DNA of 64,000 nt from JAGVSZ01 sp019137045 (GTDB lineage: Bacteria; Pseudomonadota; Gammaproteobacteria; Burkholderiales; SG8-39). Shown here one piece after another: positions 37,511-46,986 of this stretch. The stretch's first letter is position 1; every line of letters begins with the position of its first letter. The DNA lies in assembly GCA_046347635.1 (NCBI GenBank), contig JAXMFT010000003.1:186001-250000 (forward strand), written 5' to 3'. The notes beneath the pieces are model-generated. The model was not told the origin of the DNA. It was given only the letters and a program-made list of their open reading frames with translations, and searched no databases. The position numbers and the translations under genes are program-made.

Positions 37511-37576
37511 TTGTGCAAAGCACAAAAATTTCTTGACTTGGCTGCGCCGACCCGTACAATGCGGGTTGTGCGGTGC
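37511..37576 (+). promoter_or_regulatory. phaP: Phasin promoter with flanking palindromic sites
   Basis: TTGACT (37533-37538) and TACAAT (37555-37560) at 16 bp form a strong sigma-70-type promoter about 80 bp before the phasin ATG. Just upstream, TTGTGCAAAGCACAA (37511-37525) is a perfect inverted repeat. TTGTGCGGTGCA (37565-37576) just after the -10 repeats its half-site. In Ralstonia, PhaR represses phaP by binding near the promoter; these sites are good candidates for such an operator (inference). Confidence 0.55.
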
Positions 37577-37638
37577 AGCAAGACCGCAACCGAACACAGG
37601 ATTCAGTGACCGCTCAACTCTCGCCAACGGAGCCCCAA

Positions 37639-38169
37639 ATGTACGTGACCCCCGAACAGATCGTCGCCAACGGCAAGGCCGGCGTCGAAGTCATGCTCGC
37701 CCTCGCGAACAGCCAGTTCGCCGTGTACGAGAAGTTCGCCGCGCTGAACTTCAACGCCACCAAGACCGCGTTCGAAGACGGCATGAACCACACCCGCGCC
37801 CTGCTCAACGCCAAGGACGTCCAGGAAGTCGTCAACCTGAACGTCGCGGCCGCGCAGCCGAGCCTCGACCGCGCCATCGCCTACTCGCGCAGCGTGTACG
37901 AGCTCGCGACGCAGCAGCAGGCCGAAGCCACCCGTCTGCTCGAGTCGCAGGCGGGCGAGTACAACAAGACCGTCGTCGGCTTCCTCGACAAGTTCGCGAA
38001 GAACGCGCCGGCCGGCTCGGACGTCGCCGTCGCCGCGGTGAAGTCCGCGCTCGCGGCCGCCAACTCGGCGTACGACAGCTTCACCAAGGTCGCCAAGCAG
38101 GCCACCGAGATCGCCGAGGCCAACATGGCCGCCGCCGTGACCGCCGTCGGCAAGAAGAAGGCCGCCTGA
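37639..38169 (+). CDS. phaP: Phasin family protein
   Basis: A 176-residue amphipathic, Ala-rich helical protein that coats polyhydroxyalkanoate granules. MYVTPEQIVANGKAGVEVML is the typical Phasin_2 start, with QFAVYEKFAALNFNATK and a long helical middle. It ends KKKAA. The ATG at 37639 is chosen for the standard N-terminus. Standalone gene with its own promoter and terminator. No phaC/phaA/phaB nearby, but it implies that the organism stores PHA. Confidence 0.92.
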   Translation: MYVTPEQIVANGKAGVEVMLALANSQFAVYEKFAALNFNATKTAFEDGMNHTRALLNAKDVQEVVNLNVAAAQPSLDRAIAYSRSVYELATQQQAEATRLLESQAGEYNKTVVGFLDKFAKNAPAGSDVAVAAVKSALAAANSAYDSFTKVAKQATEIAEANMAAAVTAVGKKKAA

Positions 38170-38200
38170 CCCGGCTTCCACCTCTCCTCTCTGCCTCGCA

Positions 38201-38228
38201 AGCCCCCGGCCCCCCGGGGGCTTTTTTT
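38201..38228 (+). terminator. Terminator after the phasin gene
   Basis: A 9-bp stem (AGCCCCCGG at 38201-38209 with 38214-38222) has a 4-nt loop and is followed by TTTTTT, 31 bp after the stop. Confidence 0.9.
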
Positions 38229-38233
38229 CGCCC

Positions 38234-38986
38234 TCAGCCCGGGGACGGCTCGAAGGTCGCGCCCGCCGCGACCACCCCGCGCTTGAGCACCTCGATCGCC
38301 GCGGCCACTTCGGCCGGGTCGCCGCGCACGCCGAGCTCGATGTGGCGGCGCGCGCCGTCCTCGCCTGCGTGCGGCAGGCTGAAGACCTTGAGCTGGCGGT
38401 ACTGCGCCTCCACCGCGACCATCAGCGGCGTGAGGGTGCTCTCGGCGGAGCCGAAGACGATGATCGCGGCCTCCGCCTCGGGCGTGCGGTGGTGCAGGTG
38501 CGCGTAGCGCGTGTCGAGGACGCTCTCGACCATCGGCCACGCCATCACCGGGAACCCCGGCAGGAAGTGGTGCTCGCGCACCGAGAATCCGGGGATCTGG
38601 TTGTACGCGTTGGGGATGATCGCCGCGCCGGCGGGAAACTCCACCATCTTCAGCCGCAGCGGCGTGGTCTCCGCGCCGAAGCGCGCGCGCACCAGCCGCT
38701 CGCCCTCCGCATGCAGGACGAGCGCGACGCCCAGCGCCGCCGCCGCGCACTGGCGCGTGTGATCGTCCGGCGTCGCGCCGATGCCGCCGAACGAGAACAC
38801 CGCGTCCGGCGCCGCGAACGTGCGCGCGAGCGTCGCCGTGATCCGTTCGGGGTCGTCGCCGACGTACTCGGCCCAGTCGAGACGCAGCCCGCGCGCGCCG
38901 AGCAGCTCGATCATCTTCGCGAAGTGCCGGTCCTGCCGCTTCCCGCGCAGGATCTCGTCCCCGATGATGATGGCGCCGAACCGCAT
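38234..38986 (-). CDS. Molybdopterin-binding-domain protein (CinA-N/MoaB-like)
   Basis: A 250-residue cytoplasmic protein. MRFGAIIIGDEILRGKRQD and FSFGGIGATPDDHTRQ are the two conserved blocks of the MoCF_biosynth fold shared by MoaB/MogA and CinA. It lacks the CinA C-terminal deamidase domain. Such standalone proteins are annotated as competence/damage-inducible A homologues or molybdenum cofactor proteins; the exact role is not known. The ATG at 38986 follows hrpA by 29 bp on the same strand. Confidence 0.85.
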   Translation of the reverse strand: MRFGAIIIGDEILRGKRQDRHFAKMIELLGARGLRLDWAEYVGDDPERITATLARTFAAPDAVFSFGGIGATPDDHTRQCAAAALGVALVLHAEGERLVRARFGAETTPLRLKMVEFPAGAAIIPNAYNQIPGFSVREHHFLPGFPVMAWPMVESVLDTRYAHLHHRTPEAEAAIIVFGSAESTLTPLMVAVEAQYRQLKVFSLPHAGEDGARRHIELGVRGDPAEVAAAIEVLKRGVVAAGATFEPSPG

Positions 38987-39015
38987 GAGCGAACCGCCGC
39001 GCGCGCGAGCCGCGC

Positions 39016-42000
39016 TCAGCGCCGGAGAGTCTGCCACAGCTTGTGCAGGCGCTTCGCCGACACCGGGACCGGCGTCCGCAGCTCCTGCGCGAAGAGCTGC
39101 ACGCGCAGCTCCTCCAGCAGCCAGCGGAACTGCTCGAGCTGCGGATCCGCGGCGCCGGTCTTGCGCTGCCGCACGTCCTCGCGCAGCCATTGCGTCTCGA
39201 GCGGGGCGAGTTCGGCAAGCGCCCGGGCGTCGCGCGCCGGGTCGGCGCGCAGCTTCTCGAGACGCAGGCCGGCCGCCTTGAGATAGCGCGGAAAGTGCTG
39301 CAGCCGCTCCCAGGGCGTCGCCAGCACGAAATCCTTCGGAAGGAGGCGCGCGAGCTGCGCCCCGACGTCCCGCACCGCCTCCGGGAACGCTTTCGCCGCC
39401 TGCAGCTTCTTCTGCAGCGCCTGGTGCTCGGCGAGGATGACGCCGACCAGCCGCGCGAGCTCCTGCGCGATGAGCGCGAGCCGGGGGCGCGCCTCCTCGC
39501 AGCGGCGCGCGAACGCCTCCGCGGAGCACGGCAGCGGATCGGCCATGCACGCCCGCTCGAACGCCGCGGCCACGAGCTGCGCCCGCAGCGCGTTCGCGTC
39601 GCCGAGGCCGGCGTACTGCAGCACCATCGCCTGCAGCCCGGGCAGGCTCTTCTCGATGTAGCGCGCCTGCTCCTTCAGCCGCAGCATGAAGAGGCGCCGC
39701 AGCCCCGCCCGATGCGCCGCCTGCGCCTTGTCGCGCGCGTCGAACACCTCCAGGTCGACCGAGTCGCCGCGATCGACGAGCGCCGGGTGGCCGATCAGCG
39801 TCTGCGGACCGCGCTTGAGCTCCATCACCTCCTCGAGCGGCCCGAACGACCAGTCGGTGAGCCCCGTCTGCGCGGCGCCGGCGCCGGCGATGGCGGCGAA
39901 CTGCTCGCCCGCCTCCCTGCCCAGCTCGGCGCGCAGCTGCGCGAGGTTGCGGCCCATCCCGAGCTGGCGGCCGTGCTCGTCGACCACGCGGAAGTTCATC
40001 CACAGGTGCGCCGGCACCGTCTCCGGCCGGAAGCCGTCTACGGGGACCACCAGGTCGAGGGTCTCGCGCGCGTAGCGTGCGATCGCCTGGGCGAGCGGCG
40101 TGTCGCCCGGGGCGACCGCGGCGGCGAACCCGGCGCCGAACTCGGGAAGCGGTCCGAGCCGGTGGCGGAGCTTCTGCGGCAGCGATTTCGCGAGCAGCTG
40201 GACCTTCTCCTTGAGCAGGCCGGGAACGAGCCACTCGCAGCGCGCCGCGCTGACCTGGTTGAGCGCGACGAGCGGCACCGTCATCGTCACGCCGTCGCGC
40301 GGACCGCCGGGGTCGTGGAGGTACTCGAGCGCGAACGTGCGGCCGGCCACCTCGAGCGCGGGCGGGAAGAGCTCGGTCGTGATCCCCGCCGCCTCGTGGC
40401 GCATCAGGTCTTCGCGCCTGAGGAAGAGGCGCTTCGGGTCCGTCCGCTCGAGCTCGGCGCGCCAGGCGTCGAAGCCCGCGCCGTTGTGGATGCCCTCGGG
40501 AACCAGGCTGTCGTAGAACGCGAAGATCAGCTCGTCGTCGACGAGCACGTCGGGGCGGCGCGACTTGTGCTCGAGCTTCTCGATCTCGCGCACCAGCCGC
40601 TGGTTGTGCTGGAAGAACGGCGCGCGCGAGTCCCAGTCGCCCTCGACCAGCGCCTGGCGGATGAAGATGCGCCGCGCCTCGGCCGGGTCGAGCGGCCCGT
40701 AGTGGATGCGGCGGTTGACGTACACCGGCAGGCCGTAGAGCGTCCCGCGCTCGAGCGCGACCACCTGCGCGGGCTTGCGCTCCCAGTGCGGATCGGCGTG
40801 CGCACGCTTCAGCAGATGTGCGCCGATCCGCTCCAGCCATTCGGGCTCGACGCCGGCGACGCAGCGCGCGAAGAGCCGCGTCGTCTCGGTCAGCTCGGCG
40901 GCCATGACCCAGCGCGGCGCCTTCTTCGCGAGCGCGGAGCCGGGGTGCGTCCAGAACTTGATGCCGCGTGCGCCCTGGTAGCTCCCGTCGTCCGACTTCA
41001 GGCCGACGTTGCCGAGCAGCCCGGCGAGCAGCGCGCGATGCACGCGGGCGTACTGCTCGTTGTCCTGCTTCACCTCGCCTGCCTTCCATCCCAGCTCCGT
41101 CGTCAGCTCCTTGAGCTGCGCGTGGACGTCGCGCCACTCGCGCATCCGGTTGAACGAGAGGAAATGCTCGCGGCAGGCCTGGTGCAGCTTGCGGTTGGAC
41201 TCGTGGTGCAGGCCGTCCTCGAAGAACTTCCACAGCTTGAGGTAGCCGAGGAAATCCGACCGCTCGTCGGCGAACGGCTTCTGCGCCGCGTCGGCGGCCT
41301 GCGCGCGCTCGAGCGGCCGCTCGCGCGGATCCTGCACCGACAGCGCGGCCGCGATCACGAGCACCTCGGCGAGGCTGCCCTCCTCGTGCGCGGCGAGCAC
41401 CATGCGGCCGACGCGCGGGTCGACCGGCAGGCGCGCGAGGCTGCGCCCGACCCCGGTCAGCTCGCGCGCATCGTCGACCGCGCCCAGCTCCTGGAGCAGC
41501 GCGTAGCCGTCGGCGATCGCCTTCGGCGCGGGCGGGTCGATGAACGGGAACGCCTCGACCGCGCCCAGCCCGAGCGACTTCATGCGCAGGATGACCGCCG
41601 CCAGCGACGCGCGCAGGACCTCCGGGTCGGTGAACGCGGGCCGCCTGGCGAAGTCCTGTTCGTCGTAGAGCCGCAGGCAGACGCCCGCCGCGACCCGTCC
41701 GCAGCGGCCCGCGCGCTGCTGCGCCGCCGCCTGCGAGATGCGCTCGACCTGGAGCTGCTCGACCTTGCTGCGGTAGCTGTAGCGCTTGACGCGTGCGAAT
41801 CCCGGGTCGACGACGTAGCGGATGCCCGGCACGGTCAGCGAGGTCTCCGCGACGTTCGTCGCGAGGACGATGCGCCGGCCCGGACGAGACCTGAAGACTC
41901 TCTCCTGCTCCTGGGCGGAGAGGCGCGCGTACAGCGGCAGGATCTCGCGCGTCTCACCCCGGGCCGGCGGGTGGTGCTTGCGCAGCGCCTCCGCCGCCTC

Positions 42001-42768
42001 GCGGATCTCGCGCTCGCCGGGCAGGAAGACGAGCACGTCGCCGGGCCCCTGCCGCGCCGCCTCGTCCACCGCGTCGACGATCGCCTCGTTCACGTCGAGC
42101 TCGCCGTCCTCGTTCTCCTGCACCGGGCGATAGCGCACCTCCACCGGGAAGAGCCGGCCGGACACCTCGATCACCGGCGCGCCGCCGAAGTGTCTTGCGA
42201 ACCGCTCCGCGTCGATCGTCGCCGAGGTGACGATCAGCTTGAGGTCGGGGCGGCGCGGCAGCAGCGCGCGGACGTAGCCGAGCAGGAAATCGATGTTGAG
42301 GCTGCGCTCGTGGGCTTCGTCGATGATCAGCGTGTCGTACTGGCGGAGCTCCGGATCGCCTTGCGTCTCGGCGAGCAGGATGCCGTCGGTCATCAGCTTG
42401 ACGTAGCTCGACGGGCTGGTGCGGCCGGTGAAGCGGATCTTGAAGCCGACGGCCTGGCCGAGCTCGGTCTTCAGCTCGTGCGCGATGCGCGCGGCGGTCG
42501 CGCGGGCGGCGATCCGCCGCGGCTGCGTGTGCCCGATCAGCCCTTCGACCCCGCGGCCGAGCTCGAGGCAGATCTTCGGCAGCTGCGTGGTCTTGCCCGA
42601 GCCGGTCTCGCCGCAGACGATGACGACCGGGTGGGCGCGGATGGCCCGCGCGATCTCGGCGCGCCGCGCCGCGATCGGAAGGTCCTCCGGGAAGGACGGG
42701 CGCGGAAGGTTGCGGCGGCGCGCCTCGAGCTCGGCCGGCGAGCGGCGCGGCGCGACCACCGCGGTCAT
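39016..42768 (-). CDS. hrpA: ATP-dependent RNA helicase HrpA
   Basis: A DEAH-box helicase of 1250 residues. The Walker A GETGSGKTTQ (about residue 55) and DEAH in LIIDEAHERSLN (about 150) are intact, as are SATIDAERFA and the QRAGRCGR motif VI. The large C-terminal region matches the DUF3418 tail found in HrpA but not in HrpB. The 1250 aa length is near E. coli HrpA (1300). Its ATG overlaps the riboflavin synthase stop by 4 bp, so it is the distal gene of the glyA-nrdR-ribD-ribE unit. Confidence 0.95.
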   Translation of the reverse strand: MTAVVAPRRSPAELEARRRNLPRPSFPEDLPIAARRAEIARAIRAHPVVIVCGETGSGKTTQLPKICLELGRGVEGLIGHTQPRRIAARATAARIAHELKTELGQAVGFKIRFTGRTSPSSYVKLMTDGILLAETQGDPELRQYDTLIIDEAHERSLNIDFLLGYVRALLPRRPDLKLIVTSATIDAERFARHFGGAPVIEVSGRLFPVEVRYRPVQENEDGELDVNEAIVDAVDEAARQGPGDVLVFLPGEREIREAAEALRKHHPPARGETREILPLYARLSAQEQERVFRSRPGRRIVLATNVAETSLTVPGIRYVVDPGFARVKRYSYRSKVEQLQVERISQAAAQQRAGRCGRVAAGVCLRLYDEQDFARRPAFTDPEVLRASLAAVILRMKSLGLGAVEAFPFIDPPAPKAIADGYALLQELGAVDDARELTGVGRSLARLPVDPRVGRMVLAAHEEGSLAEVLVIAAALSVQDPRERPLERAQAADAAQKPFADERSDFLGYLKLWKFFEDGLHHESNRKLHQACREHFLSFNRMREWRDVHAQLKELTTELGWKAGEVKQDNEQYARVHRALLAGLLGNVGLKSDDGSYQGARGIKFWTHPGSALAKKAPRWVMAAELTETTRLFARCVAGVEPEWLERIGAHLLKRAHADPHWERKPAQVVALERGTLYGLPVYVNRRIHYGPLDPAEARRIFIRQALVEGDWDSRAPFFQHNQRLVREIEKLEHKSRRPDVLVDDELIFAFYDSLVPEGIHNGAGFDAWRAELERTDPKRLFLRREDLMRHEAAGITTELFPPALEVAGRTFALEYLHDPGGPRDGVTMTVPLVALNQVSAARCEWLVPGLLKEKVQLLAKSLPQKLRHRLGPLPEFGAGFAAAVAPGDTPLAQAIARYARETLDLVVPVDGFRPETVPAHLWMNFRVVDEHGRQLGMGRNLAQLRAELGREAGEQFAAIAGAGAAQTGLTDWSFGPLEEVMELKRGPQTLIGHPALVDRGDSVDLEVFDARDKAQAAHRAGLRRLFMLRLKEQARYIEKSLPGLQAMVLQYAGLGDANALRAQLVAAAFERACMADPLPCSAEAFARRCEEARPRLALIAQELARLVGVILAEHQALQKKLQAAKAFPEAVRDVGAQLARLLPKDFVLATPWERLQHFPRYLKAAGLRLEKLRADPARDARALAELAPLETQWLREDVRQRKTGAADPQLEQFRWLLEELRVQLFAQELRTPVPVSAKRLHKLWQTLRR

Positions 42769-43358
42769 TCGCTCCCTGCGCCCAGCAGGCGCTCGGCGTA
42801 GCGCGCGAGGAGGTCCGCCTCGAGGTTCACCCGCGCGCCCGGCGCCAGGTGCTTCAGCGTCGTCACCGCGAGCGTGTGCGGAATGAGGTTGATCTCGAAC
42901 TCGGCGCCGTCCACCCGGTTGACCGTCAGGCTCACCCCCTGCACCGCGATCGAGCCCTTGCGGGCGACGTACCGGGCGAGGTCGGCGGGCGCGCGGATCA
43001 CCAGGCGGTGACTCTCCCCCACCGGCGCGAAGGCGACCACCTCGCCGACGCCGTCGACGTGGCCCGACACGAGGTGACCGCCGAGGCGGTCGGCGAGGCG
43101 CAGCGATTTCTCGAGGTTGACTTCGCCCGGCGCGCCCAGGCCGACGGTGCAGTCGATCGTCTCCTGCGACACGTCGACCTCGAAGCGCCGTCCCGCGAGC
43201 GCGATCACCGTGAGACAGCAGCCGTTGACCGCGATCGAGTCGCCGACCGCGACGTCGCTCACGTCCAGCGCGCCGGCGTCGATCGCGAGGCGCAGCCCCT
43301 TCGCCCGCGGTTCCGCTCGCTCGATACGGCCGATCGCTGCAACGATTCCGGTGAACAT
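42765..43358 (-). CDS. ribE: Riboflavin synthase alpha chain
   Basis: Dismutates two lumazine molecules into riboflavin. It shows the internal duplication of the family: MFTGIVAAIGRI with VGDSIAVNGCCLTV in the first half and KGSIAVQGVSLTVN in the second. 197 aa, slightly short but normal. The ATG at 43358 starts MFTGIV as in all members. It is 11 bp after ribD. Some databases call the gene ribC. Confidence 0.96.
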   Translation of the reverse strand: MFTGIVAAIGRIERAEPRAKGLRLAIDAGALDVSDVAVGDSIAVNGCCLTVIALAGRRFEVDVSQETIDCTVGLGAPGEVNLEKSLRLADRLGGHLVSGHVDGVGEVVAFAPVGESHRLVIRAPADLARYVARKGSIAVQGVSLTVNRVDGAEFEINLIPHTLAVTTLKHLAPGARVNLEADLLARYAERLLGAGSE

Positions 43359-43369
43359 CCCTCTCCCCT

Positions 43370-44473
43370 TCAGGCTGCCGGCGCGAAGCGCGCCACGATC
43401 CGCAGGTCCTCGCCGACCCGCTCGACGGCGCGTACCACGAGCCGCCGCCGCTCCGCCAGATCCCCGATCGCGGGCAGGTTGAACATCCCCCGCCCGCTCT
43501 CGCCGATCAGGCTCGGCGCGAGGTACGCCAGGAGCTCGTCGACGACGCCCGCCGCGACGAGCGACCCGTTCAGCTTGAACCCGGCCTCGACGTGGATCTC
43601 GTTCAGCGCGCGCCGCGCGAGCTCGCGCACGAGCTCGTTCAGATCGACCTTGCCCGCCGCGTCCGGCAGCACGACGACCTCCGCCCCGCGCTCGCGCAGG
43701 CGCGCGATCCGGTCGCGATCGTCGACCGCGGCGGCGACGAGCGTGCGCCCGGCGGCGAACAGGCGCGCCTGCGGCGAGACCTCGAGGCGCGAGTCGACCA
43801 GCACCTTGAGCGGCTGGCGCGAGGTCTCCACCGCGCGCACCGTGAGCTGCGGGTCGTCGTCCTTCACCGTGCCGATGCCGGTCAGCAGCGCGCACGCACG
43901 CGCGCGCCAGCGGTGCCCGTCGGCGCGCGCCGCCTCGCCGGTGATCCACTGACTGCGGCCGTTGCCGAGCGCGGTCTTGCCGTCGAGCGTCGCGGCGACC
44001 TTGAGCCGCACCCAGGGACGCCCGCGCGTCATGCGCGCGACGAAGCCGACGTTCAGCTCGCGCGCCTCGTCCTCCAGCAGGCCGCTCGCGACCTCGATCC
44101 CGGCGGCGCGCAGCCGCGCGAAGCCTGCGCCCGCCACGCGCGGGTTCGGGTCGCCCATCGCGGCGACCAACCGCCGCACGCCGGCGGCGATCAGGGCGTC
44201 GGCGCACGGCGGCGTGCGGCCATGGTGGCTGCACGGTTCGAGCGTGAGATAGACCGTCGCGCCCGCCGCGCGCGCGCCGGCCGCGCGCAGCGCGTGGATC
44301 TCCGCGTGCGCCTCCCCCGCGCGCTCGTGGAAGCCCTCCCCGACGATCGCGCCGTCGCGCACGATCACGCAGCCGACGCGCGGGTTGGGGGTGGTGGTGA
44401 ACAGGCCGCGCTCGGCGAGCTGCAGGGCGCGGGCCATGAAGCGGGCGTCCTGCGGGCCGAACGCGGTCGACAT
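43370..44473 (-). CDS. ribD: Bifunctional riboflavin deaminase/reductase RibD
   Basis: Two consecutive steps in riboflavin synthesis. The N-terminal deaminase (about 1-145) has the zinc motifs HAEIHAL and PCSHHGRTPPC. The C-terminal reductase has VRLKVAATLDGKTALGNG and FKLNGSLVAAGVVDELLAYL. 367 aa, standard. It follows nrdR by 18 bp, a gene order widespread in proteobacteria. Confidence 0.96.
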   Translation of the reverse strand: MSTAFGPQDARFMARALQLAERGLFTTTPNPRVGCVIVRDGAIVGEGFHERAGEAHAEIHALRAAGARAAGATVYLTLEPCSHHGRTPPCADALIAAGVRRLVAAMGDPNPRVAGAGFARLRAAGIEVASGLLEDEARELNVGFVARMTRGRPWVRLKVAATLDGKTALGNGRSQWITGEAARADGHRWRARACALLTGIGTVKDDDPQLTVRAVETSRQPLKVLVDSRLEVSPQARLFAAGRTLVAAAVDDRDRIARLRERGAEVVVLPDAAGKVDLNELVRELARRALNEIHVEAGFKLNGSLVAAGVVDELLAYLAPSLIGESGRGMFNLPAIGDLAERRRLVVRAVERVGEDLRIVARFAPAA

Positions 44474-44491
44474 GGGGCGCAGCCCGCGCCG

Positions 44492-44977
44492 CTACTTCCC
44501 CTGCGCCCGCGGCCGCGCCTTGCGCCCGGGACGCTTGAGCTCGAGCACCTTCTCGCGGAACTCGTCGACGCGCTGGAAGTCCTCGTAGACCGAGGCGAAG
44601 CGGATGTAGGCGACGCTGTCCATCTTCTTCAGCTCCTGCATCACCATCTCGCCGATGGTGCGGGAGCTGATCTCGCGCTCCCCGCGCGCGAGGACGCGCT
44701 GCTCGATGCGGTCGATCGCCGCGTCGACGTACTGCGTCGGCACCGGGCGCTTGTGCAGCGCGCGCGCGAAGCCGGTGCGGATCTTCTCGCGCTCATAGGG
44801 GATGCGGAATCCGCTCGCCTTCACCACCACCGGCATCGCGAGCTCGACCCGCTCGTAGGTCGTGAAGCGCTTGTCGCAGCTCTCGCACTCGCGCCGGCGC
44901 CGGATGGTCTGTCCGTCCTCCGCGACGCGCGTGTCGATGACCGCGGTCTGCTCGGACTTGCAGTACGGGCACTTCAT
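44492..44977 (-). CDS. nrdR: Transcriptional repressor NrdR
   Basis: Represses ribonucleotide reductase genes according to ATP/dATP. A zinc ribbon with MKCPYC and ECESCDKRFTTYE at the N-terminus (residues 1-45) is followed by an ATP-cone (about 49-139) starting VVVKASGFRIPYEREKI. 161 aa, slightly longer than the E. coli protein by a basic C-terminal tail ending RPRAQGK. It lies 6 bp after glyA. Confidence 0.96.
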   Translation of the reverse strand: MKCPYCKSEQTAVIDTRVAEDGQTIRRRRECESCDKRFTTYERVELAMPVVVKASGFRIPYEREKIRTGFARALHKRPVPTQYVDAAIDRIEQRVLARGEREISSRTIGEMVMQELKKMDSVAYIRFASVYEDFQRVDEFREKVLELKRPGRKARPRAQGK

Positions 44978-44983
44978 CGCGCC

Positions 44984-46261
44984 TCACGCCGCCCGCTCGA
45001 CGCCGGGCGCGGCGCGCGCGTCCGGGTAGACCGGGAAGCGCTGGCAGAGGGCGCGCGCCTCGTCGCGCACGCGCGCGATGGTCGCCTCGTCGCGCGGCGC
45101 GTCGAGCACGTCCCCGATCAGGTTCGCCACGTGCTCGGCCTCGATCTCCTTGAACCCGCGCGTGGTCATCGCCGGCGTGCCGATGCGCATGCCGCTGGTC
45201 ACGGTCGGGTTCTGCGGGTCGTTCGGGATCGCGTTCTTGTTGAGCGTGATGTGGGCGCGCTCGAGGACGTCCTCGGCCTCCTTGCCGGTGATGCCCTTGG
45301 AGCGCAGGTCGACCAGGAACAGGTGCGAGTCGGTGCGGCCGGAGACGATGCGCGCGCCGCGCTCGGCCAGCACCTTCGACATGACCTGCGCGTTCGCGAT
45401 CACCTGCTCCTGGTAGCGCCTGAAATCGCGCCCCATGGCCTCCCGGAACGCGACCGCCTTCGCGGCGATGACGTGCATGAGCGGCCCGCCCTGCAGCGTC
45501 GGGAACACCGCGGCGTTCAGCCGCTTCGCGTGCTCCCGTGCCGCGAGCAGCATCCCGCCGCGCGGCCCGCGCAGCGTCTTGTGCGTGGTCGTCGTCACGA
45601 AGTCGGCGATCCCCACCGGGCTCGGGTAGACGCCGGCCGCGACCAGGCCGGCGTAGTGCGCGATGTCCGCCAGGAGGTACGCGCCGACCGCGTCGGCGAT
45701 CTTGCGGAAGCGCTTCCAGTCGATCTGCAGCGAATAGGCCGACGCCCCGGCGACGATCAGCTTCGCCTTGTGTCCCTTCGCGAGGTGCTCGACCTGCTCG
45801 TAGTCGATCTCCTCGTGCTCGTCGAGGCCGTAGTAGAACGCCTGGTAGATCTTGCCCGAGAGGTTGATCGGAGCGCCGTGGGTGATGTGGCCGCCGTGCG
45901 CGAGCGACATGCCGAGCATGACCTCGCCGGGCTTGAGCACCGCCGCGTAGATCGCGTGGTTCGCCTGCGAGCCCGAGTGCGGCTGGACGTTGGCGTACTC
46001 GCACCCGAACAGCTTCTGCGCGCGCTCGACCGCGAGCGTCTCGACGATGTCGACGTACTCGCACCCGCCGTAGTAGCGCTTGCCCGGGTAGCCCTCGGCG
46101 TACTTGTTCGTGAGGACCGAGCCCTGCGCCGCGAGCACCGCCGGGCTGGCGTAGTTCTCGGAGGCGATCAGCTCGATGTGGTCTTCCTGGCGCCCGATCT
46201 CCGCTGCCATCGCGCGCCAGAGCTCGGGGTCGGACTTCGCGAGAGGCTCGCTCGAGAACAT
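44984..46261 (-). CDS. glyA: Serine hydroxymethyltransferase
   Basis: PLP enzyme that interconverts serine and glycine and supplies one-carbon folate. VTTTTHKTLRGPRGGML contains the PLP lysine. HIELIASENYASPAVL, YPGKRYYGGCEYVD and GSQANHAIYAA are signature blocks. I use the ATG at 46261 (MFSSEPLAKSDPELW, 425 aa), which aligns with the normal N-terminus. An in-frame ATG at 46306 adds 15 residues and cannot be excluded; neither has a clear ribosome-binding site. First gene of the nrdR-ribD-ribE-hrpA run and divergent from a methyltransferase gene. Confidence 0.95.
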   Translation of the reverse strand: MFSSEPLAKSDPELWRAMAAEIGRQEDHIELIASENYASPAVLAAQGSVLTNKYAEGYPGKRYYGGCEYVDIVETLAVERAQKLFGCEYANVQPHSGSQANHAIYAAVLKPGEVMLGMSLAHGGHITHGAPINLSGKIYQAFYYGLDEHEEIDYEQVEHLAKGHKAKLIVAGASAYSLQIDWKRFRKIADAVGAYLLADIAHYAGLVAAGVYPSPVGIADFVTTTTHKTLRGPRGGMLLAAREHAKRLNAAVFPTLQGGPLMHVIAAKAVAFREAMGRDFRRYQEQVIANAQVMSKVLAERGARIVSGRTDSHLFLVDLRSKGITGKEAEDVLERAHITLNKNAIPNDPQNPTVTSGMRIGTPAMTTRGFKEIEAEHVANLIGDVLDAPRDEATIARVRDEARALCQRFPVYPDARAAPGVERAA

Positions 46262-46344
46262 GGCGCGGCGCACGTCGTCAATGAGGGAGGCCGCGTAGTC
46301 TATCATGCTGCACCGCACGAGACGGGTATCGAACGCACCGGACC

Positions 46345-46965
46345 ATGAGCGAAGAGGCCGAATCGAAGCTGAAGCGCGGACCGCGCCTCGACCCCGCCGC
46401 GGCCGCATTCTGGGACGCGCGCTATCGCGAGTCGTTCACGCCGTGGGACGCCGGCGGGACGCCCGCCGCGCTCGCGCGCTTTCTCGCCGCCGAGCGCGCG
46501 CCCCTGCGGGTGCTCATCCCCGGCTGCGGGTCGGGGTACGAGGCGCGCGACTTCGCTGAACGCGGGCACGACGTGCTCGCCATCGACTTCAGCGAGGCGG
46601 CGCTCGCCCGGGCACGCGCCGCGCTGGGCGAGTGGGCGCGCGTCCTGCGGCAGGCCGATTTCTTCGCCGACGATCTCGGCGCCCCGTTCGACCTCGTCTA
46701 CGAGCGCGCCTTCGTCTGCGCGCTGCCGCGCAAGCTCTGGGCGGACTGGGCGGCGCGCGTCGCGGGGCTCGTGCGGCCGGGCGGTCGCCTGGCCGGGTTC
46801 TTCTTCTTCGGCGAGGAGGAGCGCGGTCCGCCGTTCGGACTGCGCAGCGGCGAACCCGGCAGCCTCCTCGGGGGCGCGTTCGCGCCGCTCGCGGACGCCG
46901 CGGTCGACGATTCGATCCCGATCTTCGCCGGGCGGGAGCGCTGGCAGGTGTGGCGGCGGGTCTGA
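46345..46965 (+). CDS. TPMT-type SAM-dependent methyltransferase
   Basis: A 206-residue class I methyltransferase. FWDARYRESFTPWDAGG at about residues 26-42 is a TPMT-family signature, and the SAM loop is LIPGCGSGYEARDFAERG. The C-terminal part ends IPIFAGRERWQVWRRV. Members methylate thiols, selenium or tellurium compounds, but the substrate here is unknown. Divergent from glyA with a gap of only 83 bp. Confidence 0.85.
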   Translation: MSEEAESKLKRGPRLDPAAAAFWDARYRESFTPWDAGGTPAALARFLAAERAPLRVLIPGCGSGYEARDFAERGHDVLAIDFSEAALARARAALGEWARVLRQADFFADDLGAPFDLVYERAFVCALPRKLWADWAARVAGLVRPGGRLAGFFFFGEEERGPPFGLRSGEPGSLLGGAFAPLADAAVDDSIPIFAGRERWQVWRRV

Positions 46966-46986
46966 ACGGCCCCGCCCGCCCGGGCC

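Noticed and set aside
39043..42801. 1252-codon plus-strand frame opposite hrpA
   Set aside because: Exact mirror of hrpA in another frame; Arg/Leu/Glu-rich and without recognisable domains.
43592..46348. 918-codon plus-strand frame opposite ribD-nrdR-glyA
   Set aside because: Spans three well supported genes in antisense; composition bias only.
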